Both the position numbers and the translations under genes were made by a program. A stretch of 64,000 nucleotides of DNA, taken from Ktedonobacteraceae bacterium (GTDB lineage Bacteria; Chloroflexota; Ktedonobacteria; Ktedonobacterales; Ktedonobacteraceae). The notes under the pieces were generated by a model that made no database searches, was not told the origin of the DNA, and worked only from the letters and a program-made list of their open reading frames with translations. The DNA lies in NCBI GenBank assembly GCA_035653615.1, contig DASRBN010000019.1:62001-126000 (forward strand). The letters run 5' to 3'. Position 1 is the first letter of the stretch. Each line of letters starts with the position of its first letter. This document shows, in pieces, positions 8,459 to 18,197 of this stretch.

Positions 8459-9811
8459 ATGAGCTATATTCCAAATACACCTGAAGACCAGCAGGCGATG
8501 CTGGAGACGCTGGGGCTTTCTTCATGGGAAGCGCTGCTGGCACCGGTTCCCGAGAATGTGCGCCTGAGGCGTCCCCTCGATCTGCCGCCTGCCCTTCCTG
8601 AACCCGATCTCAAACGTCTTATCAGCGGTATGGCCGCTAAAAATAAAAATCTGGATACCGTCATATCTTTTCTAGGCGCCGGCACCTATGACCATGCTAT
8701 CCCAAGTGTCGTGCCTCATTTGCAGCGACGTTCGGAGTTTGTCACCTCCTACACGCCTTACCAGCCCGAAGTCAGCCAGGGCATGTTGCAGGCTATCTAC
8801 GAATTTCAAACCATGGTCTGCCAGATCACGGGACTGGACATCGCGAACGCCTCGCTTTATGATGGCGCCACAGCTATGGTTGAAGCCGTGCTGCTGGCCG
8901 TCGGTCCCGGCGGGCGCGGCGAGGTAGTCATCTCAGAAGGTGTTGATCCACAGTATCGCACCGTCCTGCGCACCTACGCGCACGCGCGCGGCTTCAGCGT
9001 CAAGGAAGTACCGACTCAGAACGGCGTCACCTCCATCGAGGCGCTGAACGAAGCCGTAACACCAACCACCTCCGCCGTCGTGATTCAGCAACCGAACTTC
9101 TTCGGCTGCATCGAAGACGTGAAGGCAATCGAACCAATCGCGCACAAAGGCAAAGCCGTCTTCGTCGCCACCATCACCGAACCGGCCTCGCTCGGCATCC
9201 TGACCCCTCCTGCCGGGTATGGAGCGGACATTGCCGTGGGCGAGCTGATGAGTTTCGGTAATCCCATGAGCTATGGCGGTCCCGCGCTGGGCTTCATGGC
9301 CTCGCGCAGCAAATATATGCGCCTGCTGCCGGGCAGGCTCGTCGGGCAGACGGTCGAAGAGGGCGGCGAGAAGCAGACCGGCTACGTACTGACGCTGCAA
9401 ACCCGCGAGCAGCACATCCGCCGCGAGCGTGCCACCTCCAATATCTGCACCAACCAATCGCTGCTGGCCGTGGGCGCGACGATTTACCTGGCGGCGCTCG
9501 GCAAGCAGGGCTTCCGCGAACTCGGCGAGCTCTGCCTGCAAAAAGCCCATTACGCATTCCGCCAGATCGCGGCCATTCCGGGCTTCAGCGCGAAATTCAG
9601 CAGTCCGTTCTTCGATGAATTCGTCATCACAGCCCCCGTTTCCGCACAGCGGCTCTCGCGGCATTTAGAGCAGGCAGACATTATCGGCGGCTATCCGCTG
9701 GGCGAGCATTACGCCGGTATGGAGAACGACATGCTGTTCTGCGTCACGGAGACGCGCGCGAAAGAAGACATTGATCGATTGGTAGAAGTTTTAAGGGAGG
9801 TGCAGGCATGA
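8459..9811 (+). CDS. gcvPA: Glycine dehydrogenase (decarboxylating) subunit 1
   Basis: Alpha subunit of the split P protein, which together with GcvPB decarboxylates glycine using PLP. 450 residues, the standard size of the N-terminal half. Features include [14 protein letters not shown] at the start, [29 protein letters not shown] and [10 protein letters not shown]. The upstream in-frame start is rejected because AAGGGAG precedes the ATG at 8459. The stop overlaps the gcvPB start by 4 bases (ATGA), which points to translational coupling. Two-subunit P proteins are typical of Chloroflexota, Firmicutes and archaea; proteobacteria usually have a single fused protein. Confidence 0.96.
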   Translation: MSYIPNTPEDQQAMLETLGLSSWEALLAPVPENVRLRRPLDLPPALPEPDLKRLISGMAAKNKNLDTVISFLGAGTYDHAIPSVVPHLQRRSEFVTSYTPYQPEVSQGMLQAIYEFQTMVCQITGLDIANASLYDGATAMVEAVLLAVGPGGRGEVVISEGVDPQYRTVLRTYAHARGFSVKEVPTQNGVTSIEALNEAVTPTTSAVVIQQPNFFGCIEDVKAIEPIAHKGKAVFVATITEPASLGILTPPAGYGADIAVGELMSFGNPMSYGGPALGFMASRSKYMRLLPGRLVGQTVEEGGEKQTGYVLTLQTREQHIRRERATSNICTNQSLLAVGATIYLAALGKQGFRELGELCLQKAHYAFRQIAAIPGFSAKFSSPFFDEFVITAPVSAQRLSRHLEQADIIGGYPLGEHYAGMENDMLFCVTETRAKEDIDRLVEVLREVQA

Positions 9812-11292
9812 GCGTCGAGAAATTGATTTTTGAGAAGGGCGCGCCTGGTCGCAGGGCCGCCACCATGACAACCATGGATGTGCCGGCGGAATCGCTGGAG
9901 AGCATGATACCCGCAGGCATGATCCGCGAAGAGCCTGCGCCACTGCCGGAGGTCAGCGAAATAGAGATCGTGCGCCATTACACGCACCTGTCGCAGCGCA
10001 ACTTCGGCGTCGATACCGGCTTCTACCCGCTCGGCTCCTGCACTATGAAATACAATCCCAAGATCAACGAGGACATGGCCGCGCTGCCCGGTTTCGCCCA
10101 CATCCATCCCTTGCAGCCGGACAGCACCGTGCAGGGCGCGATCCAGCTCGTCTACGAGCTTGAGCAATATCTTGCCGAGATTTCAGGCATGACCCGCGTC
10201 ACCTTGCAGCCCTCCGCGGGCGCGCATGGAGAGCTGACCGGCCTGATGCTGATCAAGGCCTTTCACGAAAGCAACGGGCAGGGACATCGCAACCTGGTGC
10301 TGATTCCCGATAACGCGCACGGCACCAACCCCGCCAGCGCCACGCTTGCCGATTATAAAGCCGTCGAGGTCAAGACCGACCCCAGGACGGGCGGCATCGA
10401 GATGGAGCACCTGAAAGCCTTGCTGGACGCGAATGCTGCCAATATCGCCGCCATCATGATGACCAACCCCAATACATTGGGACTCTTCGACAGCAAGATC
10501 GTCGAGATCGCGACGCTGGTACACGAGGTAGGCGGGCAGCTCTACTATGACGGCGCTAACGCCAACGCCGTGCTCGGCATTACCCGCCCCGGCGATATGG
10601 GCTTCGACGTGGTGCATTTCAACCTGCACAAAACGTGCAGCACCCCGCATGGCGGCGGCGGCCCGGGAGCCGGTCCCATCGGCGTCAAAGAGCATCTCGT
10701 ACCGTTCCTGCCGGGGCCGCTGCCGGCAAAAGGCGAAAACGGCTACTACTGGGAAGATGCCGGGCCGCAGTCCATCGGCAAGGTGCGCGCTAACAAGGGC
10801 AACTTCGGCGTGCTGGTGCGAGCGTATACCTACATTCGCACCTATGGCCCGGATGGATTGCTGCATGTCTCGCAGAGCGCCATCCTCAATGCCAACTACC
10901 TGAAGCAGCAACTGGCAGCCGACTATGAGATTGCTTTCCCACAGATATGCCAGCACGAATTCGTCGCCACTGCCCGGCGGCAGAAAGAGGAATCGGGCGT
11001 TACCGCGCTCGATGTTGCCAAGCGCATCCTCGACTTTGGCATGTACGCGCCAACCGTCTACTTCCCGCTCATCGTTCACGAGGCGCTGATGATCGAACCA
11101 ACCGAAACGGAGACGCGGGAGACGCTGGACTACTTCGTGAGCGTCATGCACCAAATCGCGGAGGAGGCGCGCACCAACCCCGAAATCGTTAAAACCGCTC
11201 CCCATACCACCCCGGTTGGCAGGCTCGACCAGGCCCTCGCGGCCCGCAAGCCAAACCTCCGCTGGACGCCGGGGCAGGAGGTAACGCACTAA
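9808..11292 (+). CDS. gcvPB: Glycine dehydrogenase (decarboxylating) subunit 2
   Basis: Beta subunit of the split P protein; carries PLP on K275 in [20 protein letters not shown]. 494 residues, full length. Other family blocks are [36 protein letters not shown] and [11 protein letters not shown]. Start codon overlaps the gcvPA stop. The last gene of the gcv run; the transcript is probably ended by the 38-bp perfect hairpin that begins in its own stop codon. Confidence 0.96.
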   Translation: MSVEKLIFEKGAPGRRAATMTTMDVPAESLESMIPAGMIREEPAPLPEVSEIEIVRHYTHLSQRNFGVDTGFYPLGSCTMKYNPKINEDMAALPGFAHIHPLQPDSTVQGAIQLVYELEQYLAEISGMTRVTLQPSAGAHGELTGLMLIKAFHESNGQGHRNLVLIPDNAHGTNPASATLADYKAVEVKTDPRTGGIEMEHLKALLDANAANIAAIMMTNPNTLGLFDSKIVEIATLVHEVGGQLYYDGANANAVLGITRPGDMGFDVVHFNLHKTCSTPHGGGGPGAGPIGVKEHLVPFLPGPLPAKGENGYYWEDAGPQSIGKVRANKGNFGVLVRAYTYIRTYGPDGLLHVSQSAILNANYLKQQLAADYEIAFPQICQHEFVATARRQKEESGVTALDVAKRILDFGMYAPTVYFPLIVHEALMIEPTETETRETLDYFVSVMHQIAEEARTNPEIVKTAPHTTPVGRLDQALAARKPNLRWTPGQEVTH

Positions 11293-11366
11293 GGCAGGAG
11301 ATCGCCAGGCACAACGAGAGCGCAGCCCGGGCTGCGCTCTCGTTGTGCCTGGCGATCTCCTGCCTT
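11291..11366 (+). terminator. 38-bp perfect palindrome after gcvPB
   Basis: Perfect palindrome without a loop, centred at CCC|GGG (11328/11329). It starts with the last two bases of the gcvPB stop codon. Only a short TTCTC follows, so termination by RNA folding is likely, but the usual long T-run is absent. Confidence 0.7.
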
Positions 11367-11472
11367 CTCAATATTAGTTCTTCCAAAACTCACCTACCAA
11401 AAAACAGATCATTGCGCGTCCAAAAACCTGAAAGATAACAATGAAAAATGTATCGTAGCGCTTCTTATTATA

Positions 11473-11501
11473 TTGAAAATTGTAGGGTTAACCTGTTACA
11501 C
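11473..11501 (+). promoter_or_regulatory. Putative promoter of the papain-like protease gene
   Basis: TTGAAA (11473-11478), 17-base spacer, TTACAC (11496-11501), about 70 bases before the start codon. The -35 box is good, the -10 box weak. Confidence 0.35.
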
Positions 11502-11569
11502 TGTCTTAGCGATTAGACACAGATTGAGAAACAGAGAAAAAATTCTTTCAAGTAGAAGGAGATTGGCAG

Positions 11570-12334
11570 ATGCCTTACCAGATTAAACATTACGGTTGGA
11601 TACCGGACCTACCCGACAGGCGTGACTTACTCTACGCCGCGCCTTTTGAGGTGGGGCAGCCCCTTCCCCCAGGCGTCGACCTGCGTCCGTATTGCCCCCC
11701 GATTTATGACCAGGGCCAGCTGGGAAGTTGTACAGCCAACGCCATCGCCGCTGCCCTCGAATTTGACCAGATCAAAGAAAACGAGAATCCGATTTTCGTT
11801 CCATCGCGCCTCTTCATTTATTACAATGAGCGTGTGATCGAAGGAACCGTCAACTCGGACAGCGGCGCGCAGATTCGCGATGGCATGAAAAGCGTAGGAA
11901 ATCTAGGGGCCTGTTCCGAAGACTGCTGGCCCTACGATATCACCAGATTCGAGGAGAAGCCGCCCGATACCTGCTACCAGCAGGCTCTCCAGCATCGTGC
12001 CATTGTTTACAAGCGAGTTGTGCAGGATATTGACCAGATGAAAGGCTGCCTGGCCTCGGGCCTTCCGTTCGTCTTTGGTTTCACCGTCTACCAGAGTTTC
12101 GAAAGCCCGGCGGTAGCCCAGACCGGTCACGCGCCCATGCCTGGGCCTGATGAGACGGTACTTGGCGGGCACGCGGTCATGGCGGTTGGTTATGACGACG
12201 CCAATAGCTGGTTCATTGTGCGCAATTCCTGGGGAACAAGCTGGGGCATGGCCGGCTACTTCACGCTCCCTTATGACTACGTGACGAATAGCAATCTGGC
12301 CAGCGACTTCTGGGTAGTCAACCTCGTACAGTAA
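11570..12334 (+). CDS. Papain-family (C1A) cysteine protease
   Basis: Cysteine endopeptidase. The catalytic set is present: oxyanion glutamine Q48 and nucleophile C54 in YDQGQLGSCTAN, H201 in GGHAVMAVGYDD and N219 in RNSWGTSWG. 254 residues; there is no signal peptide and only a short N-terminal segment, so it lacks the long inhibitory pro-region of eukaryotic papains and probably acts in the cytosol or leaves by an unknown route. AAGGAGA precedes the ATG. It converges on a gene for a chagasin-type inhibitor of exactly this protease class, which suggests a matched protease/inhibitor pair. Confidence 0.9.
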   Translation: MPYQIKHYGWIPDLPDRRDLLYAAPFEVGQPLPPGVDLRPYCPPIYDQGQLGSCTANAIAAALEFDQIKENENPIFVPSRLFIYYNERVIEGTVNSDSGAQIRDGMKSVGNLGACSEDCWPYDITRFEEKPPDTCYQQALQHRAIVYKRVVQDIDQMKGCLASGLPFVFGFTVYQSFESPAVAQTGHAPMPGPDETVLGGHAVMAVGYDDANSWFIVRNSWGTSWGMAGYFTLPYDYVTNSNLASDFWVVNLVQ

Positions 12335-12341
12335 AAAACAT

Positions 12342-12404
12342 GGGTAGGGTTCAGTAGGAGCGGGTGCAGGCAAGCGCGTGCTGCCATTTTCAAAAACCCT
12401 ACCC
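12342..12404. terminator. Possible bidirectional terminator between protease and inhibitor
   Basis: GGGTAGGGTT (12342-12351) is complementary to AACCCTACCC (12395-12404), with a 43-base interior that contains a small GCAG/CTGC stem. It lies between two convergent genes. The stem is imperfect. Confidence 0.4.
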
Positions 12405-12457
12405 GTGCAAGCTCTTGTGGTCTCCCTCTACGGGGTAAAGCACTCCTGGGCGCCCAC

Positions 12458-12778
12458 TCATTCCTTAACTCTGATCTCCAGCGTAAATCGCCGCGCCGCA
12501 TTTTCCGCGGGTTCCCATGATCGCCGGTACGCAAGTTCAATCTGCCCGTAACCAGCCTGCACCGCCTCGAAGCGCCAGTAATGCATACCCTCCTGCCCAT
12601 GTATACCAGGATCAGGCGGCTCATATACATCTTCTAGCGCTTCGCAGGCCGGCTCACCGCTGGAAACCAATTTCCAACGAAAACCGCTGGTAGGATTTTC
12701 AGGCAGGCGAACTTCAAATTTCTGGCCGGTTTGCAGGTCTAATTCCTGCCCGTTTGAGCTTTCATTGCATTGTTGCAT
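12458..12778 (-). CDS. Chagasin-family (I42) cysteine protease inhibitor
   Basis: Small reversible inhibitor of papain-like proteases with an immunoglobulin-like fold. The three inhibitory loops of the family can be matched: NPTSGF (28-33, family NPTTGF), a glycine-rich GIHGQEG (58-64) and RSWE (86-89, family RPW). 106 residues, normal length. No clear signal peptide, so it would share the compartment of the equally leaderless protease encoded convergently. It probably protects the cell from its own protease; that pairing is inferred from gene order and family specificity. Confidence 0.82.
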   Translation of the reverse strand: MQQCNESSNGQELDLQTGQKFEVRLPENPTSGFRWKLVSSGEPACEALEDVYEPPDPGIHGQEGMHYWRFEAVQAGYGQIELAYRRSWEPAENAARRFTLEIRVKE

Positions 12779-12843
12779 GTAGATGGCTCCTCCGGCTTTA
12801 TTATACCAGCTAAAGTACGTTCCTGCTCAACCTGTCTCACCCA

Positions 12844-14499
12844 TCAACTTCCTCCCTGGCCGCTAAACAGCGCGATGAAGAAGAGAAGAGAACCGGCAAT
12901 CAGCACCAGCGCGGTCAGACCCAGGAAGAAGTTGGTGAGCCAGCCAACCCTGTGCATACCCATAATCTTGCGCGTATTGGCGATGATCATGAGGTAGATG
13001 ACCAGGATTGGCGCGAGGACGGCTACAAGGATATTGGCGTAGAAGATGAGCTTGATGGGGTCGATACGCAGCAGCGCCAGCACCAGGCTGGCCAGCAGTG
13101 AAAAACTCAGCACCAGGTAAAAGCCTTCGGCCTGCCAGGGCTGGTCGGTCAGTCCGGCGGGCCAGCCAAAGGTATCGGCCACGGCATCGGCGGTGCTGGC
13201 AGCTATGACCGGAATAGCGATCAGGCCAGAGCCGATTAGTCCAATGGCAAAGAGATACCTGGCGAAAGGACCGACCAGCGGACCCAGGGCGTTGGCTGCA
13301 TCCGCCGCTGTCTGAATGGACTGGCGGTGAACGAAAAGGGTTGAGGCGGTGGTGATAATGACGAAATACGAGACCAGGTTGCCGCCGATAGTGCCGCTGG
13401 CAACGTCAGTCGTCGCGCTACGCAATTGTTGTGTAATCGTCCCTGTGCGTTTCTCCTCTGCCTCTGAACTCGTCTGCCAGTACATGCTATAGGGAGAAAT
13501 CGTCGCGCCCAGCAGGGCCAGCGCTGCGCTGATACCGTTGAAGTCAAAACTCAAATGCGGCACAAACGAGTTGATGAGCGCCGCTCTCCAGTCGGCTCCC
13601 GAAATGAAAGCCGTAATGATGTACGTCATAAAGGCCGCACTCATAACGATAAAGATTTTCTTGATCATATTGAAATTGCTAAAGACCGTAATGTACCACA
13701 GGATCACGGCTACCGGAATCACAAACCAGGCCCAGTTGACACCGGTAATCAGTTGCAGGCCGCTGCCGATAGCCACCAGGTTTCCGGCGATCAGCGCGAC
13801 ATTGGCGATAATGAGGACAACCGCTGCAAAGATAGCCGCCCAATGGCTATAATGCGTCCGCAGGACATCGTCCAGCCCCATTTTTGTCACGCGGCCAATT
13901 TTAGCGCAGGTATATTCGACCGCCTGGTACATAGGGGTGGTCAGCACCATGAGCCAGAGATGGCCAAAGCCAGTTGTCGCTCCATCGATGGCGTAAGTGG
14001 TGATGGCGGTAGCATCGTTGCCCGACATACCCATCAGAAAACCAGGGCCGATTGCGCGCAGCATCTGCAAAAAGCGCGGGCGAACCGTAATCTTTTCCGG
14101 CTCTTCCACTGCTCCGGTTCCGGTTTCAGCAGGTTGGGATGGCTCCGGTTCATTAGCAGGAATATCCAGGCCCTGCTCCGCGAGTACCTCTTCAGCCTGT
14201 GGAGTCATTTCAATCACGACTTCCCCCGGCTCTCTCCCCTGCTCCAATTTCTCTTCAACCTTCTCAATCTCGATAAGGTCAGCCGGTAACTCGACCTTTT
14301 TCTTGAAAATCAGCCCCTTACGAACGAGCAGGCTTTTAATGGGGCCTGTCCTATGGTGGATAACCTTTTCCACACGCGGTTTAGTAAGGTCGCTCTGGCC
14401 CAGCAAGTTTTTTGTATCTATCACTTCCATGCCGGGCTTGATTTCGTTTACATCTATTTCTTGCGCTCTTGTCCTGTCTTGATACTCTTCTTCAGGCAT
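12844..14499 (-). CDS. NRAMP-like metal transporter with N-terminal PRC-barrel-like domain
   Basis: Membrane transporter of the NRAMP superfamily, about 11 helices from residue 145 on. Residues 17-80 (KPGMEVIDTKNLLGQ, then VEKVIHHRTGPIKSLLVRKG) resemble a PRC-barrel domain, followed by an acidic linker (85-138). The first-helix motif is GMSGNDATAITTY (157-169) where canonical Mn/Fe NRAMPs have DPGN, and helix 6 reads LGATISPYSMYWQTSSE. Both are closer to the NRAMP-related clade whose members have GASDDDPSG, so the substrate need not be Mn2+. I chose the ATG at 14499, giving 551 residues; the frame is open to 14610. Alone on its strand. The domain fusion is unusual. Confidence 0.8.
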   Translation of the reverse strand: MPEEEYQDRTRAQEIDVNEIKPGMEVIDTKNLLGQSDLTKPRVEKVIHHRTGPIKSLLVRKGLIFKKKVELPADLIEIEKVEEKLEQGREPGEVVIEMTPQAEEVLAEQGLDIPANEPEPSQPAETGTGAVEEPEKITVRPRFLQMLRAIGPGFLMGMSGNDATAITTYAIDGATTGFGHLWLMVLTTPMYQAVEYTCAKIGRVTKMGLDDVLRTHYSHWAAIFAAVVLIIANVALIAGNLVAIGSGLQLITGVNWAWFVIPVAVILWYITVFSNFNMIKKIFIVMSAAFMTYIITAFISGADWRAALINSFVPHLSFDFNGISAALALLGATISPYSMYWQTSSEAEEKRTGTITQQLRSATTDVASGTIGGNLVSYFVIITTASTLFVHRQSIQTAADAANALGPLVGPFARYLFAIGLIGSGLIAIPVIAASTADAVADTFGWPAGLTDQPWQAEGFYLVLSFSLLASLVLALLRIDPIKLIFYANILVAVLAPILVIYLMIIANTRKIMGMHRVGWLTNFFLGLTALVLIAGSLLFFIALFSGQGGS

Positions 14500-14844
14500 G
14501 CTAAAAAAACTTTCCAGGATGTTTTGCGATCTGTGGTTTGCGCGGGTAGTTTCATTGCTGTCAAAAGTATCGCATTGAGCCAGAAGAGAATTTCCCCTCC
14601 TCTTCAACACAGCCCCTTATGCTGGCTATATATTGGTACAGGCAGCTTTCTGAAATTGCCAGGTGGTTCTATTTGGTGTACGAATGAAAGGTCAGGTGGG
14701 AGACAAGATAGGTTTTGGCTTATCGTCTTCTTAAGTATAAACTTAAAACAAGTCCAGGCCTTGCGGCAGAGAAACCTTGTAACTTTAATTACTATATGAT
14801 ATTGTTAAGCCCAGATTAGAAGGTTGAGGAGAAGGAAATTATTA

Positions 14845-15594
14845 ATGGGAAAAAAATATAAGAATCCTCCACTCATTGAAGCTCTGTGCGAGTTTTATTT
14901 TGCTCCGGTGGCCGAAGATTTTGATAGCCTGGTAAATCTTTTCTATGAGAAAATACAGGCTAACTTCCCTAAAAAATACCGGTTACAACTTCAGGCCTCC
15001 CAGATCAACGTTGATAATGCGGGCACTCCCCAGATTATCGAGCAGCTACTTCCCTTAGTGCGCTTTGAAAGCGCTACCGAACAATCGCTCGTTCAAATAG
15101 GTCAAAATCTGTTAACTATCAACCAATTAAGGCCATATACTTCATGGGAAGAGTTCTCTTCATTAATTGAAATGAGTTTTAATGCATATCAAGAAGTTGC
15201 AAAGCCGAAGGCCATTCATCGTATTGCCTTACGTTATATTAACCGCATTGAATTCGCCAGCAATCGCATTCGCTTAGAAGATTATTTTGAATTTCGGCCC
15301 TTTACAGGGCAAAAAATACTCCAGGATCTTTCCGCATTTACCCTAAATATTCAGTTACCACGTGAAGAGGCAAGAGATATTTTGAGTATCCAATTGGCAA
15401 GTATTGATAGTGGGTCTCCAAATAGCGTTGCTATGATGCTCGATCTCACCTACACCTGGACAAAGTTAGAAGATACTAAAGTTGATAGCTTCATTGAATG
15501 GTTGGCTACCGCGCATAATCATATTGAAAACGCTTTTGAAGCCTGTATTAGTGACCAACTGAGGAACCTGTTCGAGGAGGTAAAGAAATGCTAG
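14845..15594 (+). CDS. TIGR04255-like protein (cassette gene 1)
   Basis: 249 residues. The N-terminus KYKNPPLIEALCEFYF and the spacing to RIALRYINRIE match the sporadically distributed TIGR04255 family, whose function is unknown. GGAGAAGG precedes the ATG at 14845; a possible upstream start at 14824 lacks such a site. First of three tightly packed genes: its end overlaps the next start by 7 bases. The cassette is clearly richer in A+T than gcv before it or the oxidoreductase after it, which suggests transfer. Soluble, no signal peptide or membrane segment. Family call from memory of the motif, not a search. Confidence 0.65.
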   Translation: MGKKYKNPPLIEALCEFYFAPVAEDFDSLVNLFYEKIQANFPKKYRLQLQASQINVDNAGTPQIIEQLLPLVRFESATEQSLVQIGQNLLTINQLRPYTSWEEFSSLIEMSFNAYQEVAKPKAIHRIALRYINRIEFASNRIRLEDYFEFRPFTGQKILQDLSAFTLNIQLPREEARDILSIQLASIDSGSPNSVAMMLDLTYTWTKLEDTKVDSFIEWLATAHNHIENAFEACISDQLRNLFEEVKKC

Positions 15595-16202
15595 ATCACA
15601 CAACTCTCTCGGCTTCTCAAGGCCCATCGACCCATTCTCTTAATGAAGATAGACCCAGGGATACAGATAAAACACCGAGAGTTGTTTTAGACCTGGCAGC
15701 CTCTGTAGGAAACGTGCGCAAATATTCATCACACCTACAAGAAGCTGTACAGGATAGCATGGAGATAGCCTCCAGCATAGAATTGCCACGAATTTCTACA
15801 AGCACATACCCATGGCAGGAAAATAAAGCGAAAAAATTCTTTCTATTCACTCTGCAATTGCAGCTAATAGAGCAAAGATATAACCTGCGAGGACGAGATG
15901 AAATTGTACGGTTGCTCGAGAAATATACCACGCTTGGCACATTATTGTTAGATATACATAAACAAATTGTACCCTACTTTCCCAATGCTCAGTTTGTTCT
16001 GGCAGCTATTACTGATCCCGACATTGATGATTACCTGGAAGGAAACAGTGAGAGTAAAAGCCTGGTTATATCTATTGTGACACATTCGCGACCTCGTGAA
16101 GCTCTCGAGAGGCTGAAACAATTTTATAAAGATTGGTGGCTTACAACTCCAGTTCTTCCGAAACTTAAAGAAATTTTCAGCTTTAATTTGGAGTGTGTAT
16201 GA
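15588..16202 (+). CDS. Unknown protein of the TIGR04255/HEPN cassette (cassette gene 2)
   Basis: I do not recognise this 204-residue soluble protein. The first 60 residues are polar and probably flexible. The middle (YPWQENKAKKFFLFTLQLQLIEQRYNLRG region, about 65-95) is amphipathic helix, and a block IVTHSRPREALERLKQFYKDWW near residues 162-183 is helical. AGGAGG sits at 15576-15581, 6 bases before the ATG. It overlaps the TIGR04255-like gene by 7 bases upstream and the HEPN-like gene by 4 bases downstream (ATGA), so the three products are probably made in fixed ratio. By position it may be a partner or antitoxin of the HEPN protein; that is speculation. Confidence 0.7.
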   Translation: MLDHTTLSASQGPSTHSLNEDRPRDTDKTPRVVLDLAASVGNVRKYSSHLQEAVQDSMEIASSIELPRISTSTYPWQENKAKKFFLFTLQLQLIEQRYNLRGRDEIVRLLEKYTTLGTLLLDIHKQIVPYFPNAQFVLAAITDPDIDDYLEGNSESKSLVISIVTHSRPREALERLKQFYKDWWLTTPVLPKLKEIFSFNLECV

Positions 16203-16669
16203 GTTTTGATTGGTCAGAATACCTGTTAGTAGCACAAGAACTTGTAAGCCAGACAACTGCCTCCTCAAAAGCACAAAGACAAATCAACTTGGTATTAATC
16301 AAAGTTATTGAGCGAATATACAACATTTCTTTCAAAAAAGTACGTAAACGTTCTCTTGATGAGGCAAAATTACGGTGCGCAATTAGTCGGGCTTACTATG
16401 CTGCTTTTCGCATGGCGCGGAACCACTTACGTGATAAAGATGGCTTGCCTCTTAATGTTCTCTTGCAGGGAAATACACATCAGAATGTCATTAATCACTT
16501 CAATAGAAGCAGTGATTTAGATCGTCAAATGATAGCGCAATTTCTGCGCGATCTACGATCGGCGCGAAACAAAGCAGATTATGACGATACTGTCCCCAAT
16601 TTAGCCGGTCTTACAATGACTGTTTTGCTTCAATCTGAGCAAGTACTCGATTTACTGAAGACTTTATGA
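16199..16669 (+). CDS. HEPN-like domain protein (cassette gene 3)
   Basis: 156 residues, helical. LRCAISRAYYAAFRMARNHL (58-77) and RNKADYDD (123-130) match the two conserved helices of the HEPN superfamily, which includes many RNases in toxin-antitoxin and phage-defence systems. The usual R-x4-6-H catalytic motif appears here as RNKADY (R123, Y128), a known variant of uncertain activity. I chose the ATG at 16199, which overlaps the previous stop, over GTG at 16193. The gene ends where the FAD oxidoreductase frame begins, but base composition changes sharply there, so the cassette probably ends here. Confidence 0.65.
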   Translation: MSFDWSEYLLVAQELVSQTTASSKAQRQINLVLIKVIERIYNISFKKVRKRSLDEAKLRCAISRAYYAAFRMARNHLRDKDGLPLNVLLQGNTHQNVINHFNRSSDLDRQMIAQFLRDLRSARNKADYDDTVPNLAGLTMTVLLQSEQVLDLLKTL

Positions 16670-16698
16670 ATTTGACAAACGAACTCAGGAGCAATCAC

Positions 16699-17964
16699 AT
16701 GGAATATGCCATCCTTGGAGGAGGCGCGTTGGGCTTAGGGGCAGCGTATCGCTTGACTCAGGCCGGCCATTCGGTCATGGTCTTTGAACAGGAACCCATC
16801 GCGGGTGGCCTGGCCGCGGGCTTTCGCGTCGGCGACACCTGGCTGGAGAAATTTTATCATCACCTGTTTCGCACCGATACCACCATCATCAAACTGATCC
16901 AGGAACTCGGCCTCGGCGACCGCCTCGAATGGTCTCACCCACGCACCGTCTGCCTCATCGATGGCAAATTCCAACAACTGGATTCGCCAATGACGCTGCT
17001 CAAATTTTCCCCTCTCAGAATCGATGAGCGCGTCCGCGTGGCCGCCGTAGCCGCCTTTCTCAAATTGAGTGGCTCAGGTATATTCGAGGGCAAAACGGCG
17101 GAGCCATGGCTCGCACGCTGGATGGGCAAACGCCCCTATGAAATGGTCTTTCAGCCCCTCTTTCAGGCCAAGTTCGGCGCCATGCATGACCAGGTTGCGC
17201 TCCCCTGGTTCTGGGCGCGTTTCCACGACCGCACAACCTACCTGGGCTACCTGCGCGGCGGCTTCCAGTTGCTTTACGAACGACTCGTAGAGCGTATCGG
17301 CGAGGCCGGAGGAAAAGTGTTGCTCGGCACGCGCGTGGAAAAGGCCGCGCCGCGCGACGACGGGCGCTGGGAGATCACAACCGGCAAGGGAAGCTGGACG
17401 GTTGATCGCGTCATCTCCACGCTGCCAACGCGCCTGACCTGCCGCCTCATCCCGGCCCTGCCAGATGATTATCGCCAGCGTTATGACTGGGGCCAGGCCT
17501 ATGGCGCGCAATGCCTCATCCTCGCGCTCACTCACCAGCTGACGGATAGCTACTGGATCAATCCCTGCGATCCCGGCTCTCCTTTCACCAGCCTGGTCGA
17601 GCATACGAACTACCGCCCGCCCTCCGAATATGGAGGGCGCCACCTCATCTACCTGGGCAACTACCGCCCCATGGACGACCCACTCTTCAGCATGAGCAAG
17701 GAGCAGATCATCGACGAGTTCTTGCCCTACCTCAAACGCCTCAACCCGGCTTGTAGCAACGAATGGGTTTCGGAAAGCTGGCTCTTCCAGGCCCCATTCG
17801 CCCAGCCGATTGTGACGACTGATTACCGCGAGCACATCCCCCCGCTGCGCACGCCTTTGCAGGGCCTGTGGGTCGCCAATATGTTTCAGGTCTACCCACA
17901 TGATCGCGGCCAGAACTATTCCTTCGCGCTGGCGGACAGGCTCGTGCGGGAACTGGGAGGGTAA
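16699..17964 (+). CDS. FAD/NAD(P)-binding oxidoreductase (amine oxidase/protoporphyrinogen oxidase-like)
   Basis: Flavoenzyme of the large amine-oxidase/phytoene-desaturase/UDP-galactopyranose-mutase-like group. The N-terminal dinucleotide motif is AILGGGALGLGAAYRL followed by an acidic residue (VFEQE) for the adenosine ribose, then GGLAAGF. The C-terminus has a second FAD-contact block, GLWVANMFQVYPHDRGQNYSFALAD. 421 residues. I prefer the ATG at 16699 with CAGGAGC upstream over the ATG at 16666, which overlaps the HEPN stop. Substrate unknown; related genes act in polysaccharide or isoprenoid pathways. Confidence 0.8.
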   Translation: MEYAILGGGALGLGAAYRLTQAGHSVMVFEQEPIAGGLAAGFRVGDTWLEKFYHHLFRTDTTIIKLIQELGLGDRLEWSHPRTVCLIDGKFQQLDSPMTLLKFSPLRIDERVRVAAVAAFLKLSGSGIFEGKTAEPWLARWMGKRPYEMVFQPLFQAKFGAMHDQVALPWFWARFHDRTTYLGYLRGGFQLLYERLVERIGEAGGKVLLGTRVEKAAPRDDGRWEITTGKGSWTVDRVISTLPTRLTCRLIPALPDDYRQRYDWGQAYGAQCLILALTHQLTDSYWINPCDPGSPFTSLVEHTNYRPPSEYGGRHLIYLGNYRPMDDPLFSMSKEQIIDEFLPYLKRLNPACSNEWVSESWLFQAPFAQPIVTTDYREHIPPLRTPLQGLWVANMFQVYPHDRGQNYSFALADRLVRELGG

Positions 17965-18197
17965 TTCATCATCCCTTTCAGGGCGACCACAAGGCGTAGG
18001 CGCAACGGCTATGAGCCTTGTAGAAGATGCAGCGTTAATTCATCCCTCTCAGGGAGACTGTGCGAGCGCGCCCCCGCTAAGGCCTGCAAGGTAGTGCGTC
18101 CCCTGCTTGTCGCCTTTCAGAAAGGCCACTCGTCAAAATGTGAGAGGCCGTCTGCCCGCCGTCTTTCCCCACTCGCACCGCTCTCCAACCTGCCAAC

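Noticed and set aside
17963-18160. Possible degenerate CRISPR repeats (ATTCAT-CCC-TTCAGGG motifs)
   Set aside because: Only two or three short, poorly matching copies with irregular spacing, and no cas genes; not enough for an array.
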